Shown here one piece after another: positions 8,241 through 17,470 of a stretch of 64,000 nt of DNA. A model generated the notes under the pieces. The model worked only from the letters and a program-made list of their open reading frames with translations. It ran no database searches and had not been told where the DNA came from. Origin of the DNA: Mesorhizobium comanense (GTDB lineage Bacteria; Pseudomonadota; Alphaproteobacteria; Rhizobiales; Rhizobiaceae); assembly GCF_005503535.1 (NCBI RefSeq), contig NZ_SCNN01000003.1:186001-250000 (forward strand), in the 5' to 3' direction. The stretch's first letter is position 1. Every line of letters begins with the position of its first letter. A program made the position numbers and the translations under genes.

Positions 8241-8834
8241 TTACCTCGACGAAACAGCGTTTAAGAACTCATCAAACGTCTGATCGGTAATGACCAACCG
8301 GCGTTCACTCGCCTGGTCCTCTGCTGTTACTCCGGGAAAAAGATTCGCGCGAAGACGCCAGAGTTTTTGGCTAGACAAGCCTGGTCCATGCTTCGCGCAA
8401 TGACACGCTAGCTCGAGCTGTCTCAGCCCGTCTCGGTTTGGTTTTCCACCATTACCTTCGACCCACCGCATCGCGTCTTCATGAACGTACTTTTTGACCT
8501 TCATGCCGTCATTGCAGTGCCGCTCCCAAAGATGGAAGAGGGCAATGACAAAGGCCTTTCGTACGAGAGGGATGCTGTTCTCGGCGACTTGTATCTTTTC
8601 AGCGCCTTGATCGTACATGTCGTCAAGATAACCGCCTTCCTCGTCCGTCTCGGGCTCCGGCAATGGGTCGTTCGGGCCGATTCCAAGGGCACGGCGAAAG
8701 GCATCTTCCGTTTTTCTGCGTGTATCCTTGAGAGAGGACACGGCAGCGCTGTAAGCGTGGTCGATCTCAGTAAGGTGCATATCTAGGATAGCTAAATTTA
8801 CAGCGTACCGAATATGCTGTGGCAACGGAGCCAT
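8241..8834 (-). CDS. Orphan hypothetical protein beside tRNA-Gly
   Basis: This 197-residue soluble protein is rich in Glu, Asp and Arg. I do not recognise it firmly. The segment LELACHCAKHGPGLSSQKLW followed by RLRANLF resembles a hypothetical family with a KHG.G.S...L...RPDLF motif, and the helical character with a conserved His recalls HEPN-like nucleases, but the canonical RxxxxH is not evident. The gene is visibly AT-richer than its surroundings. It lies directly on the 3' side of tRNA-Gly, a usual place for integrated accessory DNA. No integrase or flanking duplication of the tRNA end was seen. Confidence 0.6.
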   Translation of the reverse strand: MAPLPQHIRYAVNLAILDMHLTEIDHAYSAAVSSLKDTRRKTEDAFRRALGIGPNDPLPEPETDEEGGYLDDMYDQGAEKIQVAENSIPLVRKAFVIALFHLWERHCNDGMKVKKYVHEDAMRWVEGNGGKPNRDGLRQLELACHCAKHGPGLSSQKLWRLRANLFPGVTAEDQASERRLVITDQTFDEFLNAVSSR

Positions 8835-8900
8835 CGAACTGTCTCCTTAAATATCGACACATCATGGTGCCTACGAACAGTTTTACTGACCGAAAACGCG

Positions 8901-8928
8901 AAAAAGCCGCGGCGGACCGCGGCTTTTC
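8901..8928 (-). terminator. Rho-independent terminator after tRNA-Gly
   Basis: An 11-bp perfect stem (AAAAGCCGCGG / CCGCGGCTTTT) with a 4-nt loop lies 26 bp past the 3' end of tRNA-Gly, with a T-run on the minus strand. It is nearly symmetrical, so it may also work for transcription in the other direction. Confidence 0.8.
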
Positions 8929-8953
8929 GATGCTTGATTCCCCTTGAGGAAAC

Positions 8954-9028
8954 TGGAGCGGGTGAAGCGATTCGAACGCTCGACCCCAACCTTGGCAAGG
9001 TTGTGCTCTACCCCTGAGCTACACCCGC
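8954..9028 (-). tRNA. tRNA-Gly(GCC), CCA encoded
   Basis: The minus strand folds as a full cloverleaf: acceptor stem GCGGGTG/CACCCGC, D-arm GCTC/GAGC, anticodon stem CAACC/GGTTG with loop TTGCCAA (anticodon GCC, genomic 8994-8996), T-arm with TTCGAAT, discriminator T and an encoded CCA (8954-8956). A terminator follows. The orphan gene at 8241-8834 lies on its 3' side. Confidence 0.97.
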
Positions 9029-9238
9029 TCACACGGCGTCTTGGCCGCAAGCCGGGCCTATATGGCTGAAGAGCGCGGCGATTGCAACAGGGAAATCGCA
9101 GCCTTTTTGCACCATTTCGAATGATGCCGGCAAACCGCCGCCGGGCGCGGATTTCCGCCTCGCGTCGCGCGATGGCCTTGTGCCGGCCACCGCATTGGCC
9201 GTAAACGGCAAGGCACCAAGTCGACGGGAATAGAACCG

Positions 9239-9736
9239 ATGCCTAAAACCGAAGCCGAGCTTTTCGCCTTTCTCGCCGAACGCGGCATCGCCGTTTCGAC
9301 GAAGCGCCATCCGCCGCTCTATACGGTCGCCGATTCGCAGGCGCTGCGCGGCGAAATCGCCGGCGGCCACACGAAAAACCTGTTCCTGAAGGACAAGAAG
9401 GACAATTTCTTCCTGGTCACGGTCGGCGAGGATGCCGTCGTCGACCTCAAGCAGATCCACCAGCTGATCGGCGCCGCCAGCCGGGTTTCCTTCGGCAAGC
9501 CGGAAATGCTGATGGAGCTGCTGGGCGTCCTGCCGGGCGCTGTCACCGTGTTCGGCGTCATCAACGATACGGCCAAAAGGGTCAAGCTGGTTCTGGACAA
9601 GGACCTGATGGAGCATGCCGTCATCAACGCGCATCCGCTGACCAATGAGGCGACGACATCGATCGCGGCGGCCGATCTCATCAGATTCGTCGAGGCAACC
9701 GGGCATGATGCTGCTATCTTGAAAGTCTCGGCGTGA
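9239..9736 (+). CDS. Prolyl-tRNA editing protein (YbaK/ProX domain)
   Basis: The 165-residue protein is a free-standing YbaK/aaRS-associated domain: RHPPLYTVADSQALRGEIAG, then GGHTKNLFLKDKKDNFFLVT (the conserved K-N-L-F-L-K-D-K stretch), and GAVTVFGVINDTAKRVKLVL near the end. Proteins of this PrdX/ProXp-ala type deacylate mischarged Ala-tRNA(Pro) in trans, protecting translation fidelity. The length is normal. It is transcribed away from tRNA-Gly and stands about 85 bp upstream of the thioredoxin gene; cotranscription is possible. Confidence 0.9.
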   Translation: MPKTEAELFAFLAERGIAVSTKRHPPLYTVADSQALRGEIAGGHTKNLFLKDKKDNFFLVTVGEDAVVDLKQIHQLIGAASRVSFGKPEMLMELLGVLPGAVTVFGVINDTAKRVKLVLDKDLMEHAVINAHPLTNEATTSIAAADLIRFVEATGHDAAILKVSA

Positions 9737-9820
9737 TCGCCACATGGATGGCGAAACCGACTTCCATTGAATTCACTGCGCCGGGCCACGCGCCGGCGGC
9801 GCGACCGAAAGGGTGACGAG

Positions 9821-10825
9821 ATGAGCGACAACAATCCGTTTGGCGGATCCTTCGGCGGCAATGGCGGCCAGTATACCACATCGGTGCAGTATGGCGGCTC
9901 CGAGCCGGCCCGCGCCAAGGCAGCGGCTGGCGACATGACGCTGGCTCCGCCCGCCGATGTCATCAAGGACACCACGACGGCGGCCTTTGCCGCCGACGTC
10001 ATTCAGGAATCGCGCCGCCAGCCGGTGCTGGTCGATTTCTGGGCACCATGGTGCGGGCCTTGCAAGCAGCTCACCCCGCAGCTGGAAAAGGCGGTCAAGG
10101 CCGCCGGCGGCAAGGTCAAGCTGGTCAAGATGAACATAGACGACCATCCCTCGATCGCCGGCCAGCTCGGCATTCAGTCCATTCCGGCGGTCATCGCCTT
10201 CAAGGACGGCCAGCCGGTCGACGGCTTCATGGGCGCGATCCCGGAAAGCCAGATCACGCAGTTCATCGACAAGGTCGGCGGCAAGGGCAATGGTGCGCCC
10301 GCCGTGGCCGATGCGCTTGCCGCGGCCGCCGAGGCGCGCGACGCCGGCGACATGCAGACCGCGGCCGACATCTATGACGCCGTGCTGGCGCAGGCGCCTG
10401 AAACCATCGAGGCAATCGCCGGACTGGGCGATCTGCTGTTCGAGGCCGGCGATGCGGAGGGCGCCGAAGCGTTGCTGGCGACCGCGCCCGAGGCCAAGAA
10501 GGATGCCCCGCTGCTGGCCGCCCTGCGCGCCAAGATGGCGTTGGCCGCCCAGGCCGCAAGCCTCGGCAATCCGGCCGAATTCGAGAAGCGGCTGGCCGAC
10601 AATCCCGGGGATCATCAGGCGCGTTTCGATCTCGCCATGATCCAGAACGGCAGGGGCGAGCGCAATGCGGCGGCCGACAATCTGCTGGCCATCATCAAGG
10701 CGGACCGGACCTGGAACGACGACGGCGCCAAGGCGCAGCTGCTGCAGTTCTTCGAGGCCTGGGGTATGACCGACGAGGCGACGCTGGCAGCGCGGCGCAA
10801 ACTGTCGTCGCTGCTGTTTTCGTAA
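9821..10825 (+). CDS. Thioredoxin-TPR chaperedoxin (CnoX/YbbN type)
   Basis: The 334-residue product has a low-complexity N-terminus (about 60 residues), a thioredoxin domain with active site FWAPWCGPCKQL, the cis-Pro region QSIPAVIAFKDGQPV, and a C-terminal TPR-like half with AAEARDAGDMQTAADIYDAV and repeated Ala-rich helices. This layout is that of CnoX (YbbN), which has holdase and thiol functions and hands clients to GroEL or DnaK. This copy keeps both active-site Cys (WCGPC), as in other alphaproteobacteria, unlike E. coli YbbN with SxxC. The start at 9821 follows GGGTGACGAG; an upstream in-frame ATG (9767) is less likely. Confidence 0.92.
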   Translation: MSDNNPFGGSFGGNGGQYTTSVQYGGSEPARAKAAAGDMTLAPPADVIKDTTTAAFAADVIQESRRQPVLVDFWAPWCGPCKQLTPQLEKAVKAAGGKVKLVKMNIDDHPSIAGQLGIQSIPAVIAFKDGQPVDGFMGAIPESQITQFIDKVGGKGNGAPAVADALAAAAEARDAGDMQTAADIYDAVLAQAPETIEAIAGLGDLLFEAGDAEGAEALLATAPEAKKDAPLLAALRAKMALAAQAASLGNPAEFEKRLADNPGDHQARFDLAMIQNGRGERNAAADNLLAIIKADRTWNDDGAKAQLLQFFEAWGMTDEATLAARRKLSSLLFS

Positions 10826-11039
10826 GGAGCGTCCGCCGCTCCCCGGGGCGGCGAACCGGTCCATGTCCTTGTTGTTTCGGCGATTTCGGGCGGCAAAGGA
10901 TCGGATCTTTCCTGGAATTGCCTTAAGCCGGCTTCCGGCCGTTTTGTCGCACAGGCTTGCGTCGCCGGGCCAAAGCGCCAGATAGGACAGAACGAAGGCG
11001 GCATTGACGCTTCCCGACGGAAGCGATCGGAGGAACGAG

Positions 11040-11711
11040 GTGCAAGCGGGAAACGCGCATTACCGGCTCGCCAAGGATCTGCCATCGGCCATCCCGCTCT
11101 TTCCGCTGGAAGGTGCGCTTCTGTTGCCGGGCGGCCGCATGCCGCTCAACATCTTCGAGCCGCGCTATCTGCAGATGGTCGACGAGGCGGTGGCCGGCTC
11201 GCGCCTCATCGGCATCATCCAGCCCAGTCTGGACGGCGCGTTGCGCGAGGATGGCGAGCCGGCGCTCTGCAATGTCGGCTGCCTCGGTCGCATCATCGCC
11301 TTTTCCGAGACCGGCGACGGCCGCTACCTGATTTCGCTGCAAGGCGTCTGCCGGTTCCGCATTGCCCACGAACTGACCGTCAAGACGCCGTTCCGCCAGG
11401 CGAAGCCGGCGCCTTTCCTTGCCGATCTCGGCGAGGACCAGGCGGCGAACGAGATCGACCGGCCGGCCCTGCTCAAGGCGTTCCGCGCCTATCTGCAGGC
11501 CAATGAACTGGAAGCCGACTGGGAAAGCGTCAGCCGCGCCGAAAACGCCATGCTGGTCAACGCGCTGTCGATGATGGCGCCCTACGGGCCGGCCGAGAAA
11601 CAGGCGCTGCTCGAAGCCGCGGACCTCAAGACGCGCGCCGAGACGCTGATTGCCATCACCGAGATGACGCTGGCGCGCGAGAACGAGGATTTTGGCTCGA
11701 GCCTGCAGTAG
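11040..11711 (+). CDS. Lon N-terminal (substrate-binding) domain protein
   Basis: A GTG start at 11040 has an ideal ribosome site, GGAGG at 11029-11033, 6 nt away; a TTG at 11004 would add 12 residues without support. The 223-residue product holds only a LON domain: [20 protein letters not shown] followed by [13 protein letters not shown], then [20 protein letters not shown]. The protease and AAA parts of Lon are absent. Such stand-alone LON proteins are widely conserved in alphaproteobacteria; their role is not established. The gene lies between the chaperedoxin and the Trm112-like gene on the same strand, with 214- and 77-bp gaps. Confidence 0.9.
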   Translation: MQAGNAHYRLAKDLPSAIPLFPLEGALLLPGGRMPLNIFEPRYLQMVDEAVAGSRLIGIIQPSLDGALREDGEPALCNVGCLGRIIAFSETGDGRYLISLQGVCRFRIAHELTVKTPFRQAKPAPFLADLGEDQAANEIDRPALLKAFRAYLQANELEADWESVSRAENAMLVNALSMMAPYGPAEKQALLEAADLKTRAETLIAITEMTLARENEDFGSSLQ

Positions 11712-11788
11712 GATGTGTCGGAAATTGCGGGGCCGCCGGGACGTCAGCTCCGGTCGGCTCCGGTTCCGGCAAGGCGGAGAGGGATGCG

Positions 11789-12028
11789 ATGGCGGATGGA
11801 CGTGATGGAACGAAGGCGAGCGTCGATCCAAAGTTGCTCGAGCTTCTGGCCTGCCCGCTGACCAAGGGACCGCTGACCTGGGATCCGCAGCGCGGCGAAC
11901 TGATTTCCCGGGTTGCCAAACTCGCCTATCCCGTGCGCGACGGCATCCCGATCATGCTGCCCTCGGAGGCGCGGACCGTCTTGGCGGAAGACGTGCTGCC
12001 GCCGCCGAGGTTGAGCGGGCCAGGCTGA
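11789..12028 (+). CDS. Trm112/UPF0434 (YcaR-like) protein
   Basis: A 79-residue protein with [20 protein letters not shown] and [20 protein letters not shown], the YcaR/Trm112 signature. Eukaryotic and archaeal Trm112 are zinc-binding activators of methyltransferases; the bacterial short form often keeps only one Cys, as here (ACP). The role in bacteria is unproven. It is the last gene of the plus-strand group before a palindromic element. Confidence 0.9.
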   Translation: MADGRDGTKASVDPKLLELLACPLTKGPLTWDPQRGELISRVAKLAYPVRDGIPIMLPSEARTVLAEDVLPPPRLSGPG

Positions 12029-12090
12029 GAGACGCTGAAGCGCGCAAGGGTGGCGGCTTGACGCATGCCTTGTCTTGGTGCTGCGCTGGT

Positions 12091-12255
12091 CGACCCCCAC
12101 TCCGTCTCGGCTTCGCCGAGACACCTCTCCCCCGATCGACGGGGGAGAGGAAAGGCGCGAGTCTATTGCCGCCAACGTTCCTTAAGCCAAGCTTCCTTCC
12201 TTTCCCTCCGGAGGGGGGAAAGGTGGCGCTGCGAAGCAGCGACGGATTGGGGGAA
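12091..12255. repeat. Nested palindromic intergenic element (gap 12029-12443)
   Basis: This element occupies most of the 415-bp gap between convergent genes. Its outer arms (CCCCCACTCCGTC at the left, GACGGATTGGGGG at the right) enclose three local hairpins: a CGTCTCGG..CCGAGACa stem, CCTCTCCCCC/GGGGGAGAGG at 12124-12150, and CTTTCCCTCC/GGAGGGGGGAAAG near 12200-12222. It is a different family from the two RIME-like copies. The rest of the gap (12256-12443) shows no gene that I can support. Confidence 0.7.
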
Positions 12256-12443
12256 CCACATCGCAATCAAACCCCACGCCGGTCAGTCACGCCAGTCACA
12301 GAAGGCTATGTGCATGGCATAGCCCTTGCGGGGGAGATGGCCGGCAGGGCCAGGCGAAGGCATCCCGTCAGCGTCAATTTTTACACCACCGTGGAGGTGC
12401 TCGCTCCTGCTCCGCCCGTGGATGAGGAGGGCAAGGGCCGCGC

Positions 12444-15400
12444 CTACTGAAAATTGCGCCCCTTGGGCATGACGCTTTCCGCCTCCTCCGACAGCATTGC
12501 GAGGTCCTGCGCTACCGGCGTGCTCCTTGTTCCGGCCTGGTTGGAGCGACCCGGCTCTTCCCCGGAGTTGTGTCGCGCGGCCGGCTGCGCGGCCTGGCCA
12601 ACCTTCTCCAGAAGCACGGTCAGCCAGGGCGTCAGGTCCTCGATCCTGTCGGCGACGATGTGGATGACGCCGGATTCCGACTGCAGCTTGCCGGTGACGC
12701 GGATGAACCTGGCGCCCATGATGATGGGCCGGAAGCGGTCGAAAACCCTTGGCCAGATGATGACATTGGCGACCGCCTTGTCGTCTTCGAGCGTGAGAAA
12801 GATCGCATTGCCCTTGCCGGGGCGCTGGCGCACCAGCACCAGCCCGGCGACGGAGACTCGCCTGCCGTCGCGCACGGCAGGCAGGTTGGCGTTGGGGATG
12901 ACGCCGGCGCGGTCGAGCCGCTCGCGCAGGAAGGCCACCGGATGCGCCTTCAGTGACAGGCCAAGCGAGCGGTAATCGTGGATGACATGCTGGCCGAGCG
13001 GCATTTTCGGCAGTCTCGTCTCCGGCTCCAGCTCGCGCAGGGTCATCCCCGGCCGGTCGAACAGCGGCAGGGTCTCGGCGGCGCTCCTGCCGTCCAGCGC
13101 CCGCACTTCCCACAGCGCTGCACGGCGGTCGAGACCGAGCGAGCGGAAAGCGTCGGCCTGCGCGAGCTTCTCGATCTCGCCGACGTCGAGGCCGGAGCGC
13201 AGCCAGACGTCGCGCACGCTCGAATAGGCGGCACCGCGCCGCTGCGCGAAGGCCTCCATGCGGTCCCTCGACAGGCCCTTGATCTGCCGGAAGCCGAGCC
13301 GCAACGCATGATTTGTCTGGATGACGCCGCGCATGTCGGCATGGCGCGCCAGGATGCGGGCCGGGTCGAAGGGAGCTTTCTCCAGGGTGCAGTCCCAGAC
13401 GGAATGATTGACGTCGATCTCGCGGATCTCGACGCCATGGTCGCGCGCGTCGCGCACCAGTTGCGCCGGCTGGTAGAACCCCATCGGCTGTGAATTGAGG
13501 ATCGCGGCGCAGAAGACGTCGGGATAGAAGGTCTTGAACCAGCAGGAGGCATAGACGAGGAGCGCGAAGGACGCGGCGTGGCTTTCGGGAAAGCCATATT
13601 CGCCAAACCCCTCGATCTGCTTGAAGCAACGCTCGGCGAAATCCTTTTCGTAACCCCGACTTGTCATGCCGTCGATCATGCGCTGGCGGTAGTTTCCAAT
13701 GGTGCCGGTGCGCTTGAAGGTGGCCATGGCGCGGCGCAATTCGTCGGCCTCACCCGGCCTGAAGCCGCCGGCGACGATGGCGATCTTCATCGCCTGCTCC
13801 TGGAACAAAGGCACGCCAAGCGTCTTGCCGAGTATCTTCTCCAGTTCCGGCTTGGGATATTCGGCTTTTTCCTTGTCCTGCCGCCGACGAAGATACGGGT
13901 GCACCATGTCGCCCTGGATCGGGCCCGGCCGCACGATCGCTACCTCGATGACGAGGTCATAGAAGCAGCGCGGCCTGAGCCTGGGCAGCATCGACATCTG
14001 CGCGCGCGATTCGATCTGGAAGACGCCCAGCGTGTCGGCGCGGCAGATCATGTCGTAGACGTGGCGATCCTCCTTGGCGATCGTGTCCAGCGTCAAGGGC
14101 CTGCCATGCTCGTCCCTGACGCCGTACTGGTTGGTGAGCAGGGTAAAGGCGCGCTGGAGGCAGGTCAGCATGCCGAGCGCCAGTATGTCCACCTTGAGGA
14201 TCTTGACCGCGTCGAGATCGTCCTTGTCCCATTCGACCATCTTGCGCTCGTCCATCGCCGTCTTGACGATGGGCACGATCTCGTCGAGCCGGTCCCTGGT
14301 GATGACGAAGCCGCCGACATGCTGGGAAAGGTGGCGCGGGAAGCCCATGATCTCGTTGGCGCGCTCCATCACATGCAGCGACACCGGGTCGCTGCGGTCG
14401 AGGCCGCCGGCGCGGGCCTCCTTCTCGCCGAGTTCCGAGGTGGACCAGCCCCAGATCGAACCGGAAAGCGATGCCCTGACATCTTCCGACAGGCCCATCG
14501 CCTTCGACACTTCACGCAGCGCCGAGCGGCCGCGATAGCTGATCACGGCGGCGGCGAGCGCGGTGCGTTTGGAGCTGTATTTCGTATAGATGTACTGCAT
14601 CACCTCTTCGCGGCGCTCATGCTCGAAATCGACGTCGATGTCCGGCGGCTCGTTGCGCTCCTCGGAGATGAAGCGCTCGAACAGCGTGTCGATCTTGTCC
14701 GGCCCGACCTCGGTGATGCCGATGCAGAAGCAGATGATCGAATTGGCGGCGGAACCACGGCCCTGGCAGAGAATGTTCTCGCCGCGGGCGAATGCGATGA
14801 TGTCGTAAACGGTCAGGAAGTAGCGGGCGTAGTTCAGCCGCTCGATCAGGGCGAGTTCTTCCTGAATGCGCTGCATGACACTGGCTGGAACCCCGTCGGG
14901 AAAGCGCCGAGCCGCTCCCTCCCGGGCAAGCCTCTCCAGTTCCGCCTGCGGCCCGAGGCCCGATTGCGTCGGCTCGTCGGGATAATTGTACTGGAGGTCG
15001 CCGAGCGAGAAGGTCAGTTCCTCCGCGAAACGCAGCGTCTCGGCCAGCGCCTGCGGATGCCTGCGAAACAGGCGCATCATCTCCAGTGGCGGCTTCAGGT
15101 GGCGCTCGGCGTTGGCGGTCAGTTCCAGCCCGACCTCCGCCACAGGCGTGTTGAGGCGGATCGCCGTCAGCACGTCCTGCAGCGGGCGGCGTTCGGCCGT
15201 GTGGTAGAGTACGTCGTTGGTCGCCATCAGCGGGATGCCGGTGCTCTCGGCCATTGCCGCCGCCTGCTCGACCCTGAAACGGTCATTGCCGGCATAACAG
15301 GGCGACACGCCGAGCCGCAGGGCCGGCCCGAAACGGTGCCTGAGCTGCCGCAGCAAGGTCAGGCTGATCTCCGCGCCCGCCGCCAGATCGGGCAGGACGG

Positions 15401-15788
15401 CCAGCGACATCAGATCCCCCCATTCGAGCAGGTCGTCACGCTGGAGAAGGGTTGCGCCCTTTTCGTTTTCCTCGCGCAGATTGGCCTGGGTCAGCATGCG
15501 GCACAGATGCCCCCAGCCCTTGCGGTCCCTGGGATAGGCGAGGATGTCCGGCGTGCCGTCGCCAAACACCAGCCGGCAGCCGGGATGGTAGGAGAGCTTT
15601 TCGACCTTCGCCTGCTGCCAGGCGCGCACCACGCCGGCCACCGTGTTGCGGTCGGCGAGCCCGATCGCGGAGAAGCCCATGAGCTTGGCGGCGACCACCA
15701 GTTCCTCCGGCTTGGAGGCGCCGCGCAGGAAGGAGAAATTCGACTGGATGCCGAATTCGGCATAGGGGATGACGGTCAGCGCGTTCAT
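12444..15788 (-). CDS. dnaE2: Error-prone DNA polymerase III alpha subunit DnaE2
   Basis: The 1114-residue protein is a C-family polymerase of the DnaE2 type. It has an N-terminal PHP domain (YAEFGIQSNFSFLRGASKPE), the catalytic carboxylate motif PPDIDVDFEHERREEV near residue 382, and a C-terminal OB-fold (VSVAGLVLVRQRPGKGNAIF). It lacks the long tau-binding tail of replicative DnaE1. DnaE2 makes damage-induced mutations and lesion bypass together with ImuA and ImuB. The start ATG overlaps the imuB stop (ATGA at 15785-15788), so the two are translationally coupled. The cassette imuA-imuB-dnaE2 is controlled by LexA in alphaproteobacteria, and a LexA box is present upstream of imuA. Confidence 0.97.
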   Translation of the reverse strand: MNALTVIPYAEFGIQSNFSFLRGASKPEELVVAAKLMGFSAIGLADRNTVAGVVRAWQQAKVEKLSYHPGCRLVFGDGTPDILAYPRDRKGWGHLCRMLTQANLREENEKGATLLQRDDLLEWGDLMSLAVLPDLAAGAEISLTLLRQLRHRFGPALRLGVSPCYAGNDRFRVEQAAAMAESTGIPLMATNDVLYHTAERRPLQDVLTAIRLNTPVAEVGLELTANAERHLKPPLEMMRLFRRHPQALAETLRFAEELTFSLGDLQYNYPDEPTQSGLGPQAELERLAREGAARRFPDGVPASVMQRIQEELALIERLNYARYFLTVYDIIAFARGENILCQGRGSAANSIICFCIGITEVGPDKIDTLFERFISEERNEPPDIDVDFEHERREEVMQYIYTKYSSKRTALAAAVISYRGRSALREVSKAMGLSEDVRASLSGSIWGWSTSELGEKEARAGGLDRSDPVSLHVMERANEIMGFPRHLSQHVGGFVITRDRLDEIVPIVKTAMDERKMVEWDKDDLDAVKILKVDILALGMLTCLQRAFTLLTNQYGVRDEHGRPLTLDTIAKEDRHVYDMICRADTLGVFQIESRAQMSMLPRLRPRCFYDLVIEVAIVRPGPIQGDMVHPYLRRRQDKEKAEYPKPELEKILGKTLGVPLFQEQAMKIAIVAGGFRPGEADELRRAMATFKRTGTIGNYRQRMIDGMTSRGYEKDFAERCFKQIEGFGEYGFPESHAASFALLVYASCWFKTFYPDVFCAAILNSQPMGFYQPAQLVRDARDHGVEIREIDVNHSVWDCTLEKAPFDPARILARHADMRGVIQTNHALRLGFRQIKGLSRDRMEAFAQRRGAAYSSVRDVWLRSGLDVGEIEKLAQADAFRSLGLDRRAALWEVRALDGRSAAETLPLFDRPGMTLRELEPETRLPKMPLGQHVIHDYRSLGLSLKAHPVAFLRERLDRAGVIPNANLPAVRDGRRVSVAGLVLVRQRPGKGNAIFLTLEDDKAVANVIIWPRVFDRFRPIIMGARFIRVTGKLQSESGVIHIVADRIEDLTPWLTVLLEKVGQAAQPAARHNSGEEPGRSNQAGTRSTPVAQDLAMLSEEAESVMPKGRNFQ

Positions 15789-17470
15789 GCGAAGACCCCG
15801 TGCAGGAACCAGCGCGGCGGCACCGGCGAGACGCCGCCGTAAAGGCCCTGCCGGTAGAGCCAGTAGCGGCGGCCGTCGGCATCCTCGATGCGGAAATAGT
15901 CACGCGTCGCCGCAGCGGCGTCGCCCGGCGCCTGACGCCACCATTCGGCGGCGATGCGCTCCGGGCCCTCGGCGCGCGTGACGCGGTAGAGCGCGCGGCG
16001 CCAGCGGAAACGCAGCGGCGGTCCCTCCGGCATTTCGGTGGCCGGCACCTCGATCGGTTCAGGCGCGCGAAACAGCCGGATCGGCCGTTCGGGCGGGAAG
16101 ATGGTCATCGGCGCCTGTGTCCTGCCCGGCCGCTTCGGCGGCGTGGTGCGGCGCGGGGTTTCGCTGAAGGGAACGATGGCGACGGCGCGCTCCGGCAGAT
16201 GGCTTTCGACGGGTACCGGCTTCAGCACGGCGCCGTCACCCAGGCGGGCGCGGACGCGGTCGGCGAAGAGGGCGATGTCGGCCTCGTCGTCGGCGACCTC
16301 GCCGGCGAGGTCGCCCTGCTGCATGTCGAAGGCGGCAACCGAAAGCACGCAGAGCCGCACGAGATCGAAGCCGAAACCGGCGTCGATGGTCTGCTCCAGC
16401 GCGGTGAGCCTTTCGTGGAACAGGCGCCTGATCAGCCGTGGTTCGCGCAGGGGCCGCGAGGTGCCGACCGCGATGCGGCTGACGGCACCGTCGACGCGAA
16501 AGAGGAAAAGCGCCAGCGCCCTCGCGCCCTCGCCGCGCCGTTCGAGATCGGCTTTCAGGGCCGTGGCGAGCCGGCCGACCAACTGTTCGATGTCGTCGGT
16601 CTGCATGATGGGCTCGGCCAGATGACGCTCGACCGAAAGCGGCGCGACGGGAAGGCGCGGCGAGACGGATTCGTCGAGCCGGCCAAGCGCCTGGTCGAGG
16701 CGCAACAGCAGGGAGGCGCCGAAGCGGCGGGCGAGCGGCGCGCGCGGCGCTGCCAGGACGGCGCCCGCCGTGCGCAGGCCGACACTTTCCAGACTGGCGC
16801 GGGTCTCAGGCGCTATGCGCAGCGCCGCCAGCGGCAAGGGCGCCAGCAACGTCTCCTCCTCGCCCGACACAACGATGCGGTCGCCGCAGAAGCGCGCCGC
16901 CGCCCAGGCCGCGCCCGGTGTCGCGGCAAGCCCGGCGCGGACATCGAAACCCTGCTGGAAGAAGCGCGACAGGATGTCGTCCAGCATGGCGCGTTCGCCG
17001 CCGAACAGATGGGTGCAGCCGGTGACGTCGAGGAACAGGCCGTCGATGCCGTCCAGCGCCACCAGCGGGGTGTAGCGGTCGCACCAGTCCGCCAGGCCTT
17101 CGAGCAGGCGGCGATCGGCCTCTGGGTCGGCCTCGACGATATCGATCGAGGGATGCATGGCGCGCGCATCGGCAATGCCCATGCCGGGCTTGAGGTGCAG
17201 CGCCTCAGCCCGCTCGTCGAGGGCCGAGATGCGTTGCGCGTTGCTGTCGCGATGACTGATCACCAGCGGCGGGTGGGATGGTGACGGGTGCTCCGGCGGC
17301 CGGGAACGCCAGGACCGCCCCAGGCGCTGCCGCAGGATCCTTTCGGCCGCGAGATAGGGAAACCACAGCGACAGGATTCGCTGTCCGGCGGTCTTCGCCT
17401 GCTCTTTCGTCGCCCCTTCTTTCGTCGCCCCTTCTTTCATCGCCCCTTCTTTCATCGAATGCGTGTTCAT
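15785..17470 (-). CDS. imuB: ImuB, Y-family polymerase-like mutagenesis factor
   Basis: The start at 17470 (MNTHSMKEGAMKEG) gives 561 residues. The Y-family fold is recognisable (ILSLWFPYLAAERILRQRLG; LDGIDGLFLDVTGCTHLFGG), but the catalytic acids are missing: the first strand reads LWFPYLA where active enzymes have D-M-D, and the SIDE motif reads DGID-G. This is the normal state of ImuB, which acts as a beta-clamp-binding hub for DnaE2. The N-terminal 23 residues consist of MKEGA/TKEGA repeats encoded by a 15-bp tandem repeat. The gene begins inside imuA, overlapping it by 266 bp in another frame, and ends overlapping dnaE2. Confidence 0.95.
   Translation of the reverse strand: MNTHSMKEGAMKEGATKEGATKEQAKTAGQRILSLWFPYLAAERILRQRLGRSWRSRPPEHPSPSHPPLVISHRDSNAQRISALDERAEALHLKPGMGIADARAMHPSIDIVEADPEADRRLLEGLADWCDRYTPLVALDGIDGLFLDVTGCTHLFGGERAMLDDILSRFFQQGFDVRAGLAATPGAAWAAARFCGDRIVVSGEEETLLAPLPLAALRIAPETRASLESVGLRTAGAVLAAPRAPLARRFGASLLLRLDQALGRLDESVSPRLPVAPLSVERHLAEPIMQTDDIEQLVGRLATALKADLERRGEGARALALFLFRVDGAVSRIAVGTSRPLREPRLIRRLFHERLTALEQTIDAGFGFDLVRLCVLSVAAFDMQQGDLAGEVADDEADIALFADRVRARLGDGAVLKPVPVESHLPERAVAIVPFSETPRRTTPPKRPGRTQAPMTIFPPERPIRLFRAPEPIEVPATEMPEGPPLRFRWRRALYRVTRAEGPERIAAEWWRQAPGDAAAATRDYFRIEDADGRRYWLYRQGLYGGVSPVPPRWFLHGVFA

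Noticed and set aside
12058..12450. 130-residue plus-strand open frame
   Set aside because: It is translated from the palindromic intergenic element and runs over the end of dnaE2; composition is that of hairpin DNA and no family is seen.
13578..15842. 754-residue open frame opposite dnaE2
   Set aside because: It is the antisense shadow of a well-conserved polymerase gene in GC-rich DNA.
15800..17284. 494-residue open frame opposite imuB
   Set aside because: Antisense shadow of imuB; no recognisable protein features.
17396..17455. Possible CRISPR array
   Set aside because: Units are 15 bp and adjacent without spacers; a coding minisatellite explains them.
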